64,000 nt of DNA from Thozetella sp. PMI_491 (GCA_021432635.1 MU270022.1:558001-622000); one strand, 5' to 3'. Counted from the first letter of the stretch, positions 11,310-24,552 are shown. Program-made: numbers and translations. Notes: generated by a model from the letters alone, not told the origin.

Positions 11310-13896
11310 TGTGGCCTGCGGATAACTGTCTTGGGCGGGGATTGCGATTCTCGTGATTTTCTTTATGAGAGAAGAGAGAACATCGGGATTATCTACTGAC
11401 GGTCCCGAAAGATGGATATACGACCAGCCCGATTTCGCGAGGTCCGGGAGGGCAGTATAGTGCCTCGTAAGCTCTGTGCTTCACTGGCTGATCTTGACGT
11501 GACAAGATGCTCTTGTGGCGGATCAAGACGGCAGATGGGACAAGAGAGAGGTGAAAGGAAGAACTCTGGCCAGCCAAGCAGCCCCTATTGCTCGTCAGAG
11601 TCTCCTGGAAGAAATCGAGTTGAGGCGTTGGAAAGCCTATCGTCGCACCAGTGAGCACCAGCGACTGCCCCGCCGACGCAATAATTGGTAGAACCGGCAG
11701 CGTTTGGACTGCATCGTGTTTCTGAGGCGGTTCAGGGGTCGCGGATGATTGGCTGGATCAGGCCTGCCGCACAAAGTGGATCCTAGGTCTGGCAAGCCAT
11801 TGGGCCGAACCTGCTCTGCCTCAGCGGCACTGGACGCCATCGCTGCGAGGAAAAGGGGGCGTGGTATTTTTACTCGCAGCCCCTCAATCCACCCCCACAA
11901 GAAGGTTTTGACCGTGAGGGTACACGATGCATCCTGCACATTACTGTGTCAGGTCGTGGACAAGCACTAGCCCGATTGAGGCACTGACTTGGGGACGTAA
12001 AACATCACTAATAAAGGCTTGCTTTGCAGTCCCTGTGAGGCAACGGGGCTCTGCGTGTGGCCCTCCGTAAAGCGGTAAGAGTTAGCGTGCTGAATCTTTT
12101 ACTCTTTCTGTGACGCTCTGGCGAGCACTGTCAGCCCTACGCAGGGTCCCCTGAGGGCATCGTTCGGCATATCTATTGCGATTTGCATAGCCTTGAACCC
12201 CACCAAGCCAATCCAAAGCACGTATAGCCAGCGTAGCCAGCATACCCAGGCTCAGATCCCACGCTACCCCTGAAACTACACCATTAGCTCGCTCCCTCCT
12301 ACTTACTCAAGTGCCTAGCTCGCTGGATAACTACACAATCGGCTCGCTAAGCCCGTAAGCTGATGATTGCTTCAGTAAAAAGAAAATCCTTTTAGCAAAT
12401 GCTAAGGTAAGCGAAATTGTCCTACACAGGCCGGATTTGATCGGTTTTCTCTAGCCAGCATCCACTCTCCCAAGTCCGCACTCGCTGGTTGAGCCCTGTT
12501 AACAGGCTACGACGCTAATAAAAAAAGTCACCAGCTGACAAACCAGCTAGCTGCAAGTGATGTTCTCCTTTACTTGCCTAGATGAGGAGCTCGTGCAACC
12601 CTAATCGGCGATGAGGATGACAAAAGTCCAGACAAACACCAAGGCAGCCGCCGGCGAAACCCGCCGGGAACTGTACTGCGAGCCTACGTCCAGTTAGCGG
12701 TGGCACTTGGGGGTAGAAAGGAAGAAAGCCTATGAAGCTACCCTTGTTGTCACCTTGTGAGCTTAGCATCCCGCGCTCTTACTGTCAGTTCTCCAACTAG
12801 GCGCCCCAAAGAAAGACTGGGATTTTCGTAGAGCAGCAGCATAGCCCGCGTGCTATCCCTGGACAACCGTTTGTCCCCTCTTACCGCATGCCTGGGAGAT
12901 ATGGCAAAGAATGCATCACTCAGACCATCAACCTCATGGGCCGAGGTAACGAGGAAGAGGAGGCTATAGATATGAGACTAAGCTTGTAACTCTAAAGCAT
13001 CGTATAAGCACCAACACGGGCAGTGCAAGAAGTGGGCCGGCGAGCTTCTCTCGCCGCCAGATGTGCACATGATCAGCTATATTCCTGCACTGGTGTCTTG
13101 ATATGGGCGTTCGTGTCGAGGAGCAGACATGATCGGCGGCTATCGAATTGGCCAAGGTGCCGCCGGCGATGTGCCTAAATAGGCATCCTGGCAGTGAGGC
13201 TATACAAATCCTATCGAGGACCGCGAGTAAACCTTATGCAGCACCCTGAAGAAAGAAACCATCTGCTCACTGGACCCACTTCGTATATACAGGTAGGCTG
13301 TGTCGTCGTCAGTTCCTCACTACCCTATACTCGGTGGACTTAGACTTGATGTCGGCGCCGCGTGCAGAGAATCTGCCTCGCGGTCTAGACCGAGGGTCTT
13401 CCGGTTCTGCACATCTGTGGGGCGTTGCATAGTGGACTGGGGGATCGGGGGGCTCACTGACGGGCTTGGCCGGGTAGACCGTTCACCGTATTTAACTAAA
13501 TTAGCGCGTGCCAAGGCGACAAGGATCCCCCCCCCCTTGCCCCGAAGCTTCCCCTACGGGAGTCAGTGGAGGCTACCTCGTACCAGGCGTGGAAGAGGTA
13601 TCCTTCTCCCCTTATGTAACTAGATTCGCTATTGAATGCTACTCGTAATTCTTCCTATTTCGGCTGCAGGCATAAATAACTTTCGTTCCCTGTTTTCGAC
13701 GTGGGCTATGGCAGCTTGCCTCCTTCCTCTTTCACTCTTCACGTCATTCATTCGAGCAGCACCTCTCTAGACCACCGATTTTGCAAGTTTCTTGCACATG
13801 TTGATGAAATAACGTCCTTTTTCTTTTTATTCCGCGGGTAGTCGGCGGCGTGCGGGCAGCTCGAATCTACTGTTTTAAGAGCAATCGAATGTAAAG
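11310..13896. other. long gene-poor region
   Basis: About 2.6 kb without a credible gene. Short open frames (for example the 100-codon minus frame at 11637-11939 and 107 codons plus at 13300-13623) show no domain or family resemblance. The 12.1-12.6 kb part contains repeated GCTAGC/GCTCGCT-like words, but I could not define a repeat unit or transposase remnant. Confidence 0.45.
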
Positions 13897-14592
13897 ATGA
13901 GAAATTTCCTCTTTTCGGCCATACAGATGGCACCTCTCGCTGCCTGGGCTGCCCCGATCGTGCTGCGCGAAGCCGTCCCTCTGGCGATCCAGCGCAATCA
14001 CGACCCGTCGTTCTCCCCTCCAACCAAACTTCCACAATTGAGATATGAGGTATCGGCTGTGTCCGCGACCGCCGAAGATACCGAAGTCAAGATTCGTTTC
14101 GACAACAAGCCCGTCACACCGTCGACCGGTAGCACGCCAGAAGAAGTCCTGAGCCTGCCCAGACCGATCGCGACCTCGTACCTTCTGTTCCTTGCGGCCG
14201 CGGACAAAGCCCACAAGAGCACCGTGGGGCTCTTACAAGAAACTGTACTAGTTTCTAGCGAGTCTTCGGTCGTTGGTGCCGAGACCAGACCGCAAGCGAC
14301 TAGTCCGTACAACTTTTACGTCCCCAGAACGCCTTGTCCTACTCGCGCATCGCAAGAACACAACGCGAGGCTTATTACGTGGATGGTGGCGGCTTTTATC
14401 TGCATCGTGGTTCTCTTGGAATCGTGGGAGGTGATTTATAGCCGAGCGAGATCGATCTTAGCCCCGCGTGGTGCCATCAGGCTCGAGGAGAAGGAGAGAA
14501 CGCAGGGGCCATCCCCCCTTCCAACGGTTGTGAAAGACATCCGGGGAATCCGAGACACAGATACTACGCTTGAGAAGAGCGAACTAGAATAA
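13897..14592 (+). CDS. putative type I membrane protein, unknown function
   Basis: Single exon, 231 aa, ATG at 13897. Predicted signal peptide (MRNFLFSAIQMAPLAAWAA), lumenal/extracellular stretch of about 140 residues without domain resemblance, one transmembrane helix (WMVAAFICIVVLLESW) and a charged cytosolic tail of about 50 residues. I do not recognise the family. Support for it being real is the coherent signal peptide-TM-tail layout; no homologue can be named. Confidence 0.55.
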   Translation: MRNFLFSAIQMAPLAAWAAPIVLREAVPLAIQRNHDPSFSPPTKLPQLRYEVSAVSATAEDTEVKIRFDNKPVTPSTGSTPEEVLSLPRPIATSYLLFLAAADKAHKSTVGLLQETVLVSSESSVVGAETRPQATSPYNFYVPRTPCPTRASQEHNARLITWMVAAFICIVVLLESWEVIYSRARSILAPRGAIRLEEKERTQGPSPLPTVVKDIRGIRDTDTTLEKSELE

Positions 14593-15338
14593 ACAGAACA
14601 AAGGCAATGCAACAAAATTTGTAGCCGTGACTAGCTGTGCACACGTGTCGGCCGTGGCCGCAAGAGTTCGACCCTTCCAAGACCCTATACCGATCCATAG
14701 GATGGAGCGGAGAGACCAAATGCTGAGGTGTTGATCCCGCACGCTCCGACGATTTGGGGTAAAAGTGCTAACCATTTGGTAACAGCGGAGCTATAGCTAC
14801 TTCTCTTGTGCCGTAATCCCACACAAAGTCGGGTCCAATGGACCCAGGATACTCATTCTGAAGGGCACTAAGTGCATTGTGCTTTCTTGGCAAGGCAGTT
14901 CACCGAGGAAGAGGCCGCCTGGACGAAGGCGGCCGTTCACATGAAGATGGTGAAAATTTTAACCACCTACCTACCTTGGTCTATTAGCCCAGGACAAGCT
15001 ACAACGTGGCTGCCAAACCTGTCACTCGGTCGCTCGATGCTTTGACTTGAGCGGGTCGAAGGCTGATTCATGCACAAACGCCCCATGAAACGGGCCGGCG
15101 TCCTAATTTAGTCTAATACGGCAAAGCCAATCAGAGACGGGCTTGGCACGCCTTTCCACTCGTGTTTGGAACCTGTCCCCCCCTTTGGGATGCGAACTGA
15201 GGCTGCCTCCCAATCGAGGTTGAGATTTTTGAACCGATGCATCCTCGGAATAATTCCATTTACCGCCCCTTGCCCTCTGGAACGCGTAGACGTCTTGACG
15301 CAATCCTCCGGCTACTGCCAAGCGCAAAAGCAGGCACA
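14593..15338. other. intergenic region
   Basis: Promoter region of the C6 regulator at 15339. An in-frame upstream ATG at 15237 could extend that protein by 34 residues. Nothing else seen. Confidence 0.45.
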
Positions 15339-17130
15339 ATGGTTGAAGCGGGTAACCCTTTTGCTCTTGGGCCTCACAAGCCGGTCGAAAAAATTAAGTG
15401 GACTAGGGCGAGCGTGTCACGAGTGAGGACGGGATGCAAGACATGGTATATCTCCCCAACGTTCGGAATTAAGATGTTTGATATATCAGCCAAGCTAATC
15501 AAGTGCATTTGACAGCAAGTATGGAACCCATTAGACTCCAGCCACGTGTCGTGGCAATCTTTGCTGATAGCGATTTAGGGTGCGGCATCTCAAATGTGGC
15601 GAGGAGAAGCCTTTCTGTCTTCGCTGCAAGCGCGCTGGCATAACCTGTGACGGGTACGAGGAGCCTAAACCCAGGCCCCGGCGAAAACAGCAAGCGATCT
15701 ACGAGCATCAGCTGCTATATTCACTCTTCCATCCTCACAATCCGTTGCCCCAATCCCTATCCACTTTCCCGTCCGCTTTTCCACTAGAAGGCCTTTGCCT
15801 CCACCACGCCATCTCCTCCACAGCGAGCGTGCTTAGCGATTCTTCGTCCCTTCCTCACTTCTGGCGCGATGTCGTCTTGCCATTAAGTCACAGCGAAACC
15901 TCGATAAAGCATGCCTTGATTGCTCTCGGCGCCGCCCACCGGGCGTTCTTGTCGCCTGAAACCACGCAGTTCGACGCTTTCACCCTTCAACAGTACAATC
16001 TTGCCATCCGGCATATCACAGCGCTGATGAAAGATCCCTCCATCACTAACTCTTCAACTACTCTCGTCTGCTGCCTGCTCTTTGTCTGTCTCGAGAACCT
16101 GAGAGGTCGCTATGAAGAAGCGGTGCGGCATTTACGAGCCGGATCTCGCCTCCTATGCCATCTCAACGAGGATACGCGCTCCGACTTGGCATCTCAACCC
16201 GCCGCTTGTCCTCGAACGATACAGAATAAAAGTCAGATCGACGATATCGCGTTAATGTTCTCTCGTCTGGGCATTGATACGGGGCTGTTGATCGAGGACC
16301 AGGTGGTAACTCACCTCAGCCTCTATTCGAAACCTGCCGACCTTGACGATGGCAACGCATGCATCCCCTTCCCAGACGCGGCGACTGCTATGGGGGAGCT
16401 CCGCCAAGTCGAAATCGACACCGACATTGTCTGCTGCAGCCATCCCAATTGCTTCCACGAACAGTGCATATTCCCAGAGGGCAACCAATGCTATCCATGT
16501 CCAAACGGGGGTATGAGCTGGGGCCGAGAGGATGCTTCGCCTGAGCAGAAAGCGGTATATCAGCGCTTTTGCCGATGGAGCGAGCGCTTCGACTTATATC
16601 TCGAGAGCCTGAAATCTCGGCCTCACTCTGCAGAGGAGGGGAGACAGGCCATGCTTCTGTCGTTACAGCAAAAGACATGGAGGCCGTTTTTCGAAGACGA
16701 CGACGCATTCCAAAATCCGATGACTCCATCCCAGAAAAGTGTTCTGGAGGACATCCTTCGACATGCGGAGCTAATCATCAAGACTGGTAACTACTCGTCG
16801 CATCCTGTCTTCTCCTTCGACGCCAATGTCTTACCGTGCCTGGGCATGGTAGTCTACTTCTCAAGAGACCCCGACCTTATACGGACTATTGTCGCGCTTC
16901 TCCGGTCGATCAACCTGAGGGAGGGTTTATGGGACAGCCGAGAGCTGGCGGATTTCTACGAAGCGGAATTCATGACGAAGACAGACCACGACTTTTGGTT
17001 TAATCGCCCGTACTGCTCTTCCATTGACTTCGGCGGTCCTTGCTTTGACCACACACGGTCTAGTGTACCAGAATATCTCATAGAAAAGACGCAAGATGAG
17101 GATGCAGAGCCAGAGGATGAAAGCCCCTGA
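15339..17130 (+). CDS. Zn(II)2Cys6-type transcription factor with atypical zinc cluster
   Basis: Exons 15339..15445 and 15579..17130; 552 aa. Exon 1 ends RVRTGCKT and exon 2 continues VRHLKCGEEKPFCLRCKRAGITC, so the intron (133 bp, GTATAT donor, TTAG acceptor) interrupts the zinc cluster, as often in this family. With the only phase-compatible AG acceptor the junction codon is TGG (Trp), where the second cysteine is expected, and the C2-C3 spacer is one residue short. The remaining five cysteines and the fungal-specific C-terminal regulator region (LIALGAAHRAF, helical middle region) look normal. ATG 15339 is chosen; 15237 is an alternative. It would bind DNA as a pathway regulator if the cluster still folds; target genes unknown. 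Confidence 0.75.
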
Positions 17131-17267
17131 GAGGCCCGCCAGGTAAATACCGTCATCCCACAAGCAGCTGCACTTGGCGATGCCACATTGCCATGCGTGA
17201 CTTGGTTTTCTGGTTGGTGGTTCTAACACTTCTACGGAACAGCGATGGAAGCCGCATAAAGAAAAAC

Positions 17268-20200
17268 CTAAGCTTCTCCCGATGCCGGTTCCTCGACTCC
17301 AGCCCTCGCCGGTGCCCATCCACCGACGCTTCCAGCCACTATACCCGCCATCACGGCCGCCGGGGCAAAGGGAGGGCTTGAGGGGTCCCGGCAAGCACTG
17401 CTCGGACTGTCTTCCCGGTGATGCAGCAGGGGTTGTCGCTCTCCATCTCCCGGTCGGGCACCCTCCTCTATGTCGGCCTCACGCGCCCCGAGCCATGCCC
17501 GTGGCAATGCCGATAACGCCGCCGCAAGCATGGATTTTACACTGTCTATTCGAACAAGCCTTAGCCGCAGCCGTCTGAGGCGAGAGCTCCGAGATTCGCG
17601 GAACGAGATGAGCTCCAATCGCACATTCTCAATAGCCTCGTTCCACGTGAAGCTCGGTGCGCGCGAGCTGGCGGCATCCTGCTCGGGGTAGCGATTCATC
17701 CCCGAGATAGTTGCAAAGATTTTCCAGAAGAAATTATCCGGGACAAGTCTTATCAGTACTCCGACGGGAAGCGTCATGAAGCCGAGGCCTAGAGAGATCG
17801 CCCACTCGAGGGGGGAAAGGGGAACAGCCGATAGAGCACTGCCGCCGAAGCAGATAATGAGAACTTGTCCTACCATGATGATTACGTTAATGTTGATGAA
17901 GTACCAGTTGCGGCCGATATTCTCGAAGATGTTGAGTTTATTGTCGAGGCGCCGGTTACTACTCCCTATTAGTACCCAACTATCCTCACGAGAGCTCCCC
18001 AGCGAAAGATTCAGCTCGCGCATTCTTGACTTACTTGTACAGGTTGAACACTTGCATCCACACAAATGTATTGAATGCGAGGGTCTCTAGGGACAGGCGC
18101 TCATCCGGGGTGTGATAGCCGAGAAGAGGACCGCCGGCGAAGTACAGACCTAGACTCACGGTCGTTTGATAGATCGCCTGCCCGATAATCATCTTCCATG
18201 AGGTTGTGGATATGAGCGGATCGGATTTGCGATCTGGACGCCTGTCCAAGATGTTGGGCTGTGGGGGATCCGTGGCAAGTGCGAGCGCCGCAAACGTGTC
18301 CATAATGAGGTTCATCCATAGCAGCTGAACTGGTGTGAGAAGGGATTCCTCGTGGCTGTCACTGATCGCTGAGACGAAAGTAATAGCTACGGCACTGATG
18401 TTCGCCGTCAATTGGAACTGAAGAGCTCGGTTAGTCGCCGCTCGTCCCTTAGGCCTGGACAAGGGGCACATCAATTTGTCGGAGAGAACTGTACTCACGC
18501 AGAGAAACTTCTTGATCGCGTCGCCCACGCTTCTGCCCCACTCTATCGACTTTACGATAGAGGCGAAGTTGTCGTCCATCAGCACGATGGATGACGCTTC
18601 TTTCGCCACCTCAGTTCCCGACAATCCCATCGAGAATCCAACATCGGCAGCTCGCAGTGCAGGACCGTCGTTTGTGCCGTCGCCCGTCACGGCAACTGTC
18701 TCTCCGATGCGCTTGAGCGCCTGCACCAGAAGCTTCTTGTCTTCTGGCGTGGATCGTGCGAGGACTTGTAGTCTTAAGACCGTGCTGTCGAGCTCGGTAG
18801 CAGACAGCTTTCGAAACTGCGAGCCTTCTAATACCAGACCCTGTTCCGTCAGGATCCCGCATTCGGCGGCGATCGCGGTGGCCGTCGTAACGTTGTCTCC
18901 TGTCACCATCCTTACTGTCACGCCCGCATGCTGACAGAGCGCGACAGCTTCCCCAACCCCAGGCCGTAGAGGATCCCGAATGCCTAGGATAGCCACGAAC
19001 GTGAGACTAGAGAGAATCCCGTCGAAGGAAATGCCGTCAGAGTAACTGGCAACGCCTTGAGCGCTAACGGGCGGCCAAGAAGCAAAGTCTCTGTATGCTA
19101 GTCCAAGAGTCCGGAGAGATTGGGCTGCATAGTCGCTGATGGTAGAGCTCAGCACCCCACGACGAGCGTCAGACATGGGGTTCGTGGCTAGGGATGAGTT
19201 CCCATTGGTAACAATATAGCTGCTACTGCCCAGGAGTAGCTCAGGGGCACCCTTGATGTACATGCGGCATATTGAGCCGGATAGCTTTACAATTGTGGCC
19301 ATGAACTTCCTGCTAGAGTCGAAAGGAATGATCTCGACAATCTCGACACTTTCACGTAGTCGATCGACTGACTCCATGCCTATGCGGCTCTCAGCGAATG
19401 CAAGTAGTGCGGATTCGGTGGCCGATCCGACATAAGCATGACCGTCGACTTCCTCGCTCTCGAAAGCTGTGCTATTGACAGCAAAGGAATGGAGGAGTAG
19501 CTCGCGAGACTCCGGGCATAGTGCACCAGATAGATTCTCTCCAGGGAGGATCGTGGACTCGGGAGTGTCATGGTTCGCTTCCTGGGAGTGGGTGTCGTAG
19601 ACTAGGGAGCTCGTCGAGCTGCCCACGGGATATCCTCGACCCGGATATTTGCTTCCATCTGCGAACCTCAGTTTCTCTCCGATGAGGCCGACGACAACGG
19701 TCATTTTGTTCAGGGTGATGGTTCCGGTCTTATCGCAGCAAACAGTGGTGGCGCCTCCCATTACCTCGCAGGCGGCCAGAACCCGCACCAAGTTGTTGTC
19801 TTTGAGCATCCGCATGACCGTCGTTGCCAGGGAAAGGGTAACAGCCAACGGAAGACCTTCCGGCACCGCCAACACGACAACAGCCAGAGAGACTATGAAG
19901 ATGCGCAGGAAGGCCTGGAGCGCATCCGCAGGTGCAATGGAGCTCCCGGGCAGCTGGGCGACAAGCTTCGCAACGAGAACGACAAACAATACTACTGCAG
20001 CGGTCAGTCCTCCAATAGCGATCGAATCTGCTACGCCGCTAAGTTTCTTCTGCAGCGGGGTGGTAGCAACTCGATCCGTCAAACCCATGCGCAATCGGCC
20101 GTATATGCTATGGACGCCAATGCCAGTGACGAGGTACGTGCCGATGCCCTCGGAGACCTTGCTGCCGGAGATCAGGAAAGGATCCATATGCTCCGATGGA

Positions 20201-21606
20201 TGGCCTGAGTCGAGCATCTTCTTCACGTCGGCAGCGTCCGTCTTTTTGACTTGCTCAGACTCGCCTGTGATGGAGGACTCGTCACACACGATGTGGAAGC
20301 CGCTGATCAGTATCCCGTCGGCCGGGATGCTGTCTCCGGATTTCACGTCGAGCACCTCGCCAACCTCGATGTCATGGACAGAGATTTGGACGGCCTTACC
20401 GGAGCGGATGGCTGTCACCGTGCGATCTTCCTTCTACAATGCATTCGTCAGCAGCGAGCGCCTGATGGGCTCCGTAGACTGGATACCGGCCGGACTATAT
20501 TGCGCAATAGCCCGCGATCAGTGCAGAAGGCTCACCTTTTTGTTGAGACGAGCAAACTGCTGCTCTTTTTGGTAGTCGTTGACGGCACCAGCCACTACAA
20601 CCAGGACAACAGCGACCATGATCGTGACACCCTCTATCCACTGTGTGCCGGACCGGCCGGGTCGGTGTTGCTCAGCTAGTGTCTGATAGAGGCCAACAGC
20701 CAAGGAAATAATGGCCACGACGGTCAATAGAATTAGAACTTTGTCGTTGAAGGCTAACCACATGAGTTCGAGTATGCTTTTGGTCCTGTGCTCTGGCAGC
20801 CGATTGGAACCGAAGGCTTCCTTGATGAGTTTGCGGCCGTGGCAAAGGTCGTTAGGTGGCTGAGGGGTTGCGTGGTTGCCTCGCTGCTGTAGGTGAGGGC
20901 CTTGTCGCGGTTGGTCAGGGACGCTGAGGCCCATCTTGCAGTTCGTATAGAGCGCGTAGGCGATGCCCTCTAGCCAGCCTAGGGACTGAAGCTGCGACAA
21001 GCTCCTGGAGCTAACCAGTTCCATCAAGCCATCGGCGGAAATAGGAAGCCGGAGGTCTGGGGTTGTTGGGGTCGGCGTCTCCAACGCCACGGACCCGCCA
21101 GTATCGCAGCCATGAGTGGAAGCCGGTGGTAAGCTGGGCAGATCACTGGATGACACTGAGGTGGCTACCGTGGACGCGTCTCCATCCGCGGAGAGAGTCG
21201 GGGCGGAAAATGACGAGAGTTGGGCTCTCATCTGCAATTCGGGCATCGGAAGCAGTGCATCGCCCTCCCCTTGCGCCCGTGGTTGGCTCTGTTGGCCAGT
21301 CTCCTCGGAAGTGGGTGAGCACCGAACAACCCGCGCGTTTGCAGCGTCTGGCGGATATGGCTTCAGAGCGCGAGCCTCGCCACTGCTGCTGCCAGCCGGG
21401 GTAGCAGGATTGAGGTTCGGAGATACAGGAAAGAATGTTGACAGACCAGGACGATGACCATTCATCCGCGTTGTCTGCAGGTCGGAGTTTGGCGGTGAAG
21501 TCCGCCGGGTGTTTTCGCTGTCTTCAGTCGCGTCGGTAAGCTTGACGGACCGATCGATGGCAGCCCCGGACGGCGGCTGGCCGACGGCTGCGGGGTTAGC
21601 GCTCAT
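17268..21606 (-). CDS. PMCA-type Ca2+-transporting P-type ATPase (P2B)
   Basis: Exons (minus strand) 21606..20536, 20433..18499, 18417..18035, 17958..17268; 1359 aa. First ATG (MSANPAAVGQ) chosen; the frame opens upstream at a GTG. Long Ser/Pro-rich cytosolic N-terminus, then TM1 near residue 310, actuator TGES (413-416), PEGLP in M4 (about 549), phosphorylation motif CDKTGTIT (Asp about 591), KGAPE in the nucleotide domain, MVTGDN, GDGTNDGPAL and the M6 motif NLIMDT. The long hydrophilic tail after M10 is the usual regulatory region of the P2B class. Intron 2 (81 bp) is stop-free and in frame; its removal restores FLCFQLTANIS. It exports Ca2+ from cytosol to vacuole or outside, using ATP. 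It is divergent from the exchanger gene at 22986. Confidence 0.93.
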
Positions 21607-22985
21607 GTGACGTGCGGCTTCAGCCGAACTCAGCCCTGAGCATAAGAAGAAGTTATGCACATGCACACATCGGCGCGTATGTTTGAAAGCGGCCGGCTTT
21701 GAGTTTTAGAAGACGGCGAGAGAAGCGACATCATGGTGTGCTTCTGGAGACAAGGCTTCAGGCTCACGAGACAGGGAACATCAAACATGTGCCTGGGGCT
21801 GTGTAAAGCCCCTCCCACCTAACACAGCGCACTGGCCACGACAGACGCCAGTAATAAAAGTCGCCAGTTAACTAGCTGTAGCATCTAATTTCCAAGCGCC
21901 TTGCTTTTAGGCCTGTCTCCTCTCCCTCTGGGACCCACGGTGTGGGCCAAATTCCCTTGACGATGGGAGAAAGAGGTAAAATACGGATTGAACAAAATGG
22001 AACAATAACCGAAGAGAGACGATATAAACTCCCTTAACTAAGCTTAATTCGGCACTTTACGAGCGCATCGCATATTTTGCAGGCTTCTCCATTGTCGCTA
22101 TATCAGGTGGAAGCCTCAAGAAGAGAAGACGGTACGATGCGCACGTAGTTTCAGTTGGTCTAAGCGACCAGCGCATCTGCAGTTGACGATGCTGATGGCA
22201 TGGCTGCGAGGGCATTTGGGGGTGGCGCATCCAGGCCGTTGAGGGAAGGAACAGCGGCTACCAGGCGAACAAAGGCCGACAACTGCAAAATACATTTGTG
22301 TCAACTAAATTGGCACTCCCTTTCTCGCTAAATCAACCATTACTCCTAGGATAGGCGTGTTTATGTACAGGTACATAATAAGCAAGGGATGCTGGGCTTC
22401 GACTTCATGCGGCATACAGGCGAGCAGGAAATGCCTCATAACAAAAAAGGCGGGGAGCCAATGCAAGAACAACAGATGCGTGACCTCATTATGATCTCGG
22501 AATTTCGCAGCCCGCGGAAGATGGCTTCTATGTAGCTAGCCCCAGTGTTGGTTTACCGACGAAATCGGGCTAAATGGCAGCCCAGTCACGATCGGGCCGC
22601 CGGGTGGCAGCCATCCTTTTGCACAGCCTCCCTGCCGTGATACCATGGCTCGGAATCACAGCGACCTAGCCATGCGGGTCTGTGCAGTGCAAGCACCAGT
22701 CTGCGGCTCGCAAGTGGCAGTGATTCAGCGCCAGAGTGCGTGTGCATGCTAGAAGACCGGAGTACACCAAAGTACCTGCCTACTCGCACTACCGGCTTCG
22801 AGACAGGGGGGCGCTGGAGCACTTCGGTTCTTGATCGAATGACCCCGTTGCGAGCGTTCGTCTTACATGTCTCCCAGCTTCTCCAATACCTATGACAAGA
22901 TTTGCAAGGGTCACGGGAACTCTCACCTCGTCGTGACCTGTACTGCCATTCTCTATGCAACGCACAAAGCGTCGAGTAGGGCGCC
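21607..22985. promoter_or_regulatory. divergent intergenic region, Ca2+-ATPase / CAX exchanger
   Basis: About 1.4 kb between two divergently transcribed calcium-transport genes, so it contains both promoters. I found no exact Crz1/CDRE word (GNGGCTCA); GCGGCTCG near 22691 is one mismatch away, which is weak. Minus-strand frames at 22586-23115 look like chance. Confidence 0.5.
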
Positions 22986-24552
22986 ATGGCAACTCAAGCG
23001 AATGACTCCCGAGAGCAGGAGCCTCTTCTTGAGAGTCAGCGCTCAAGAGATCTGCCGGAGGAGCGGTCAATATCGCCTGGTCGAGCTCGTACACCAACCT
23101 TTGGAGTGTCTTCAATGAGACGGGTCACGAGGTTTTTTTCGGGCATCTACTCCCTTCTCTTGCTCACCCCGCTTGCATTCGCAGCTTCTTTCATACGCTG
23201 GCACGCAGCGCTCACCTGGTTGCTCAACTTTCTTGTCATAATCCCTCTATCCTCGCTGATCTCGGATGCCTCCGACAAACTTGGACCGTGCTGGGGGCCA
23301 CTGGTTGGCGGGCTGCTAAACGCGACCTTTGGTAATACTGTTGAGCTCATGGTACCTGATGATTGCACTGCCACCATGCTTTGTAGTCCACCTCGCTGAC
23401 TAGGGTGGCTGGCGCGGGTCTGAAGGTGGGAATTTTCGCCGTTCTTCACGGCGAGATTGCCCTCGCCCAAGCGATGATGCTAGGTAGCATCATGTCAGAC
23501 ATCCTTCTTGTCAGCCATGGCCCCAGCCCTCCCCCTCCGAGACGCGTCTTGTGGGTGATGCTAATGCCCCGCCCCCCCGCGAAGGTGCTCGGTATCTGCC
23601 TCATAGCCGCCGCTCGCTCGTCGGAGACGCTCAGCTTCAACGTGGCTGCCGCGAACACGCTTTCCTCACTCATGACCATCGCTGCCATGGCACTTATCCT
23701 CCCGACAATGCTATATGCAAGCTTCCCGACACACAGCATCGATTCAACTATTCTATCCTTCTCGCGTATTACTGCTGCCGTTCTTCTTATTGTTTATGTG
23801 GCCTATCTCAACTTCCAGATCCGCACTCATTCTTATCTTTTCGAAGGCGAAGGCGAAGACGAAGACGAAGACGCGTTGCAAGTCCGCCATCCTCCCACGT
23901 CAAACGACTCAGACCAGACTTCAGAGTCGACTGATGGCGAAAGCCATGGAGCTGGAGACAACGTGAGTAGCGATGAAGGGCGGCAAGAGGCATCACCCCT
24001 ACTGGGACAGCACGAGGTCTACCGTTTAGTCACGGTCCTTCTCATATGCAGCCTACTGATTGGTGCCTGCACCCAAAACATGCTCGAGGTGCTCGAAGAC
24101 ACTGCCTCCTCGTTGGGTGTCACCAAGATCTTCTTCGCAGTTGCAATCCTGCCCCTAGCTAGCAACGCAGCCGAAATCTCAAGCGTCTACGAGTCTGCGC
24201 GGAAGCACCACATCAACACAGCTATCGGTGTCATTGTCGGCAGCATCCTGCAGATCGCCCTTTTTGTGCTCCCAGCTTTGGTATTCGTCGGCTACTTTGC
24301 TGGCCGCCCAATGACCCTCTACTTTGAAACGTCCCAAACCTGTCTGCTCTTCTTGACGGTGCTGCTAGTAAACTTGGTGCTGAAGGATATCAAGTATACC
24401 TATCTAACAGGAACGCAAATGATAGTTCTGTAAGTAAAACAAAGATCTTGAGAGAATGCGACATGCGGTTCGAGGCGGCTAACATTTCCGGCGTTCTTCG
24501 GGGAAGCTACGCTATTATCATTTTGGCATACTTGGTTCAAAACGAGTGTTGA
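22986..24552 (+). CDS. CAX-type Ca2+/H+ exchanger, paralog 1
   Basis: Exons 22986..23351, 23426..23509, 23585..24429, 24507..24552; 446 aa. The two alpha repeats are intact: GNTVELM (Glu120) flows across intron 1 into VGIFAVLHGEIALAQAMMLGS, and SNAAEIS (Glu347) sits in repeat 2. Intron 2 (75 bp) is stop-free and in frame; removing it gives DILLVLGICL. A 24-residue-scale Glu/Asp-rich loop (from about 23842) separates the halves, as in VCX1-like proteins. The last exon completes the final helix and ends VQNEC. It would load Ca2+ into the vacuole against H+. It converges on paralog 2, with 63 bp between stop codons. Confidence 0.92.
23840..23875 (+). repeat. GAAGGC/GAAGAC microsatellite coding an acidic loop
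   Basis: Tandem 6-bp units (GAAGGC, then GAAGAC) encode Glu-Gly and Glu-Asp pairs in the central cytosolic loop of exchanger paralog 1. Confidence 0.8.

Noticed and set aside
19649-20575. Plus-strand 308-codon frame inside the first Ca2+-ATPase
   Set aside because: Antisense shadow of a well-conserved exon on the minus strand.
23352-23425. Apparent frameshift in CAX paralog 1 after GNTVELM
   Set aside because: Using the acceptor at 23424-23425 instead of 23402-23403 restores the phase and the family motif VGIFAVLHGE, so no frameshift is needed.
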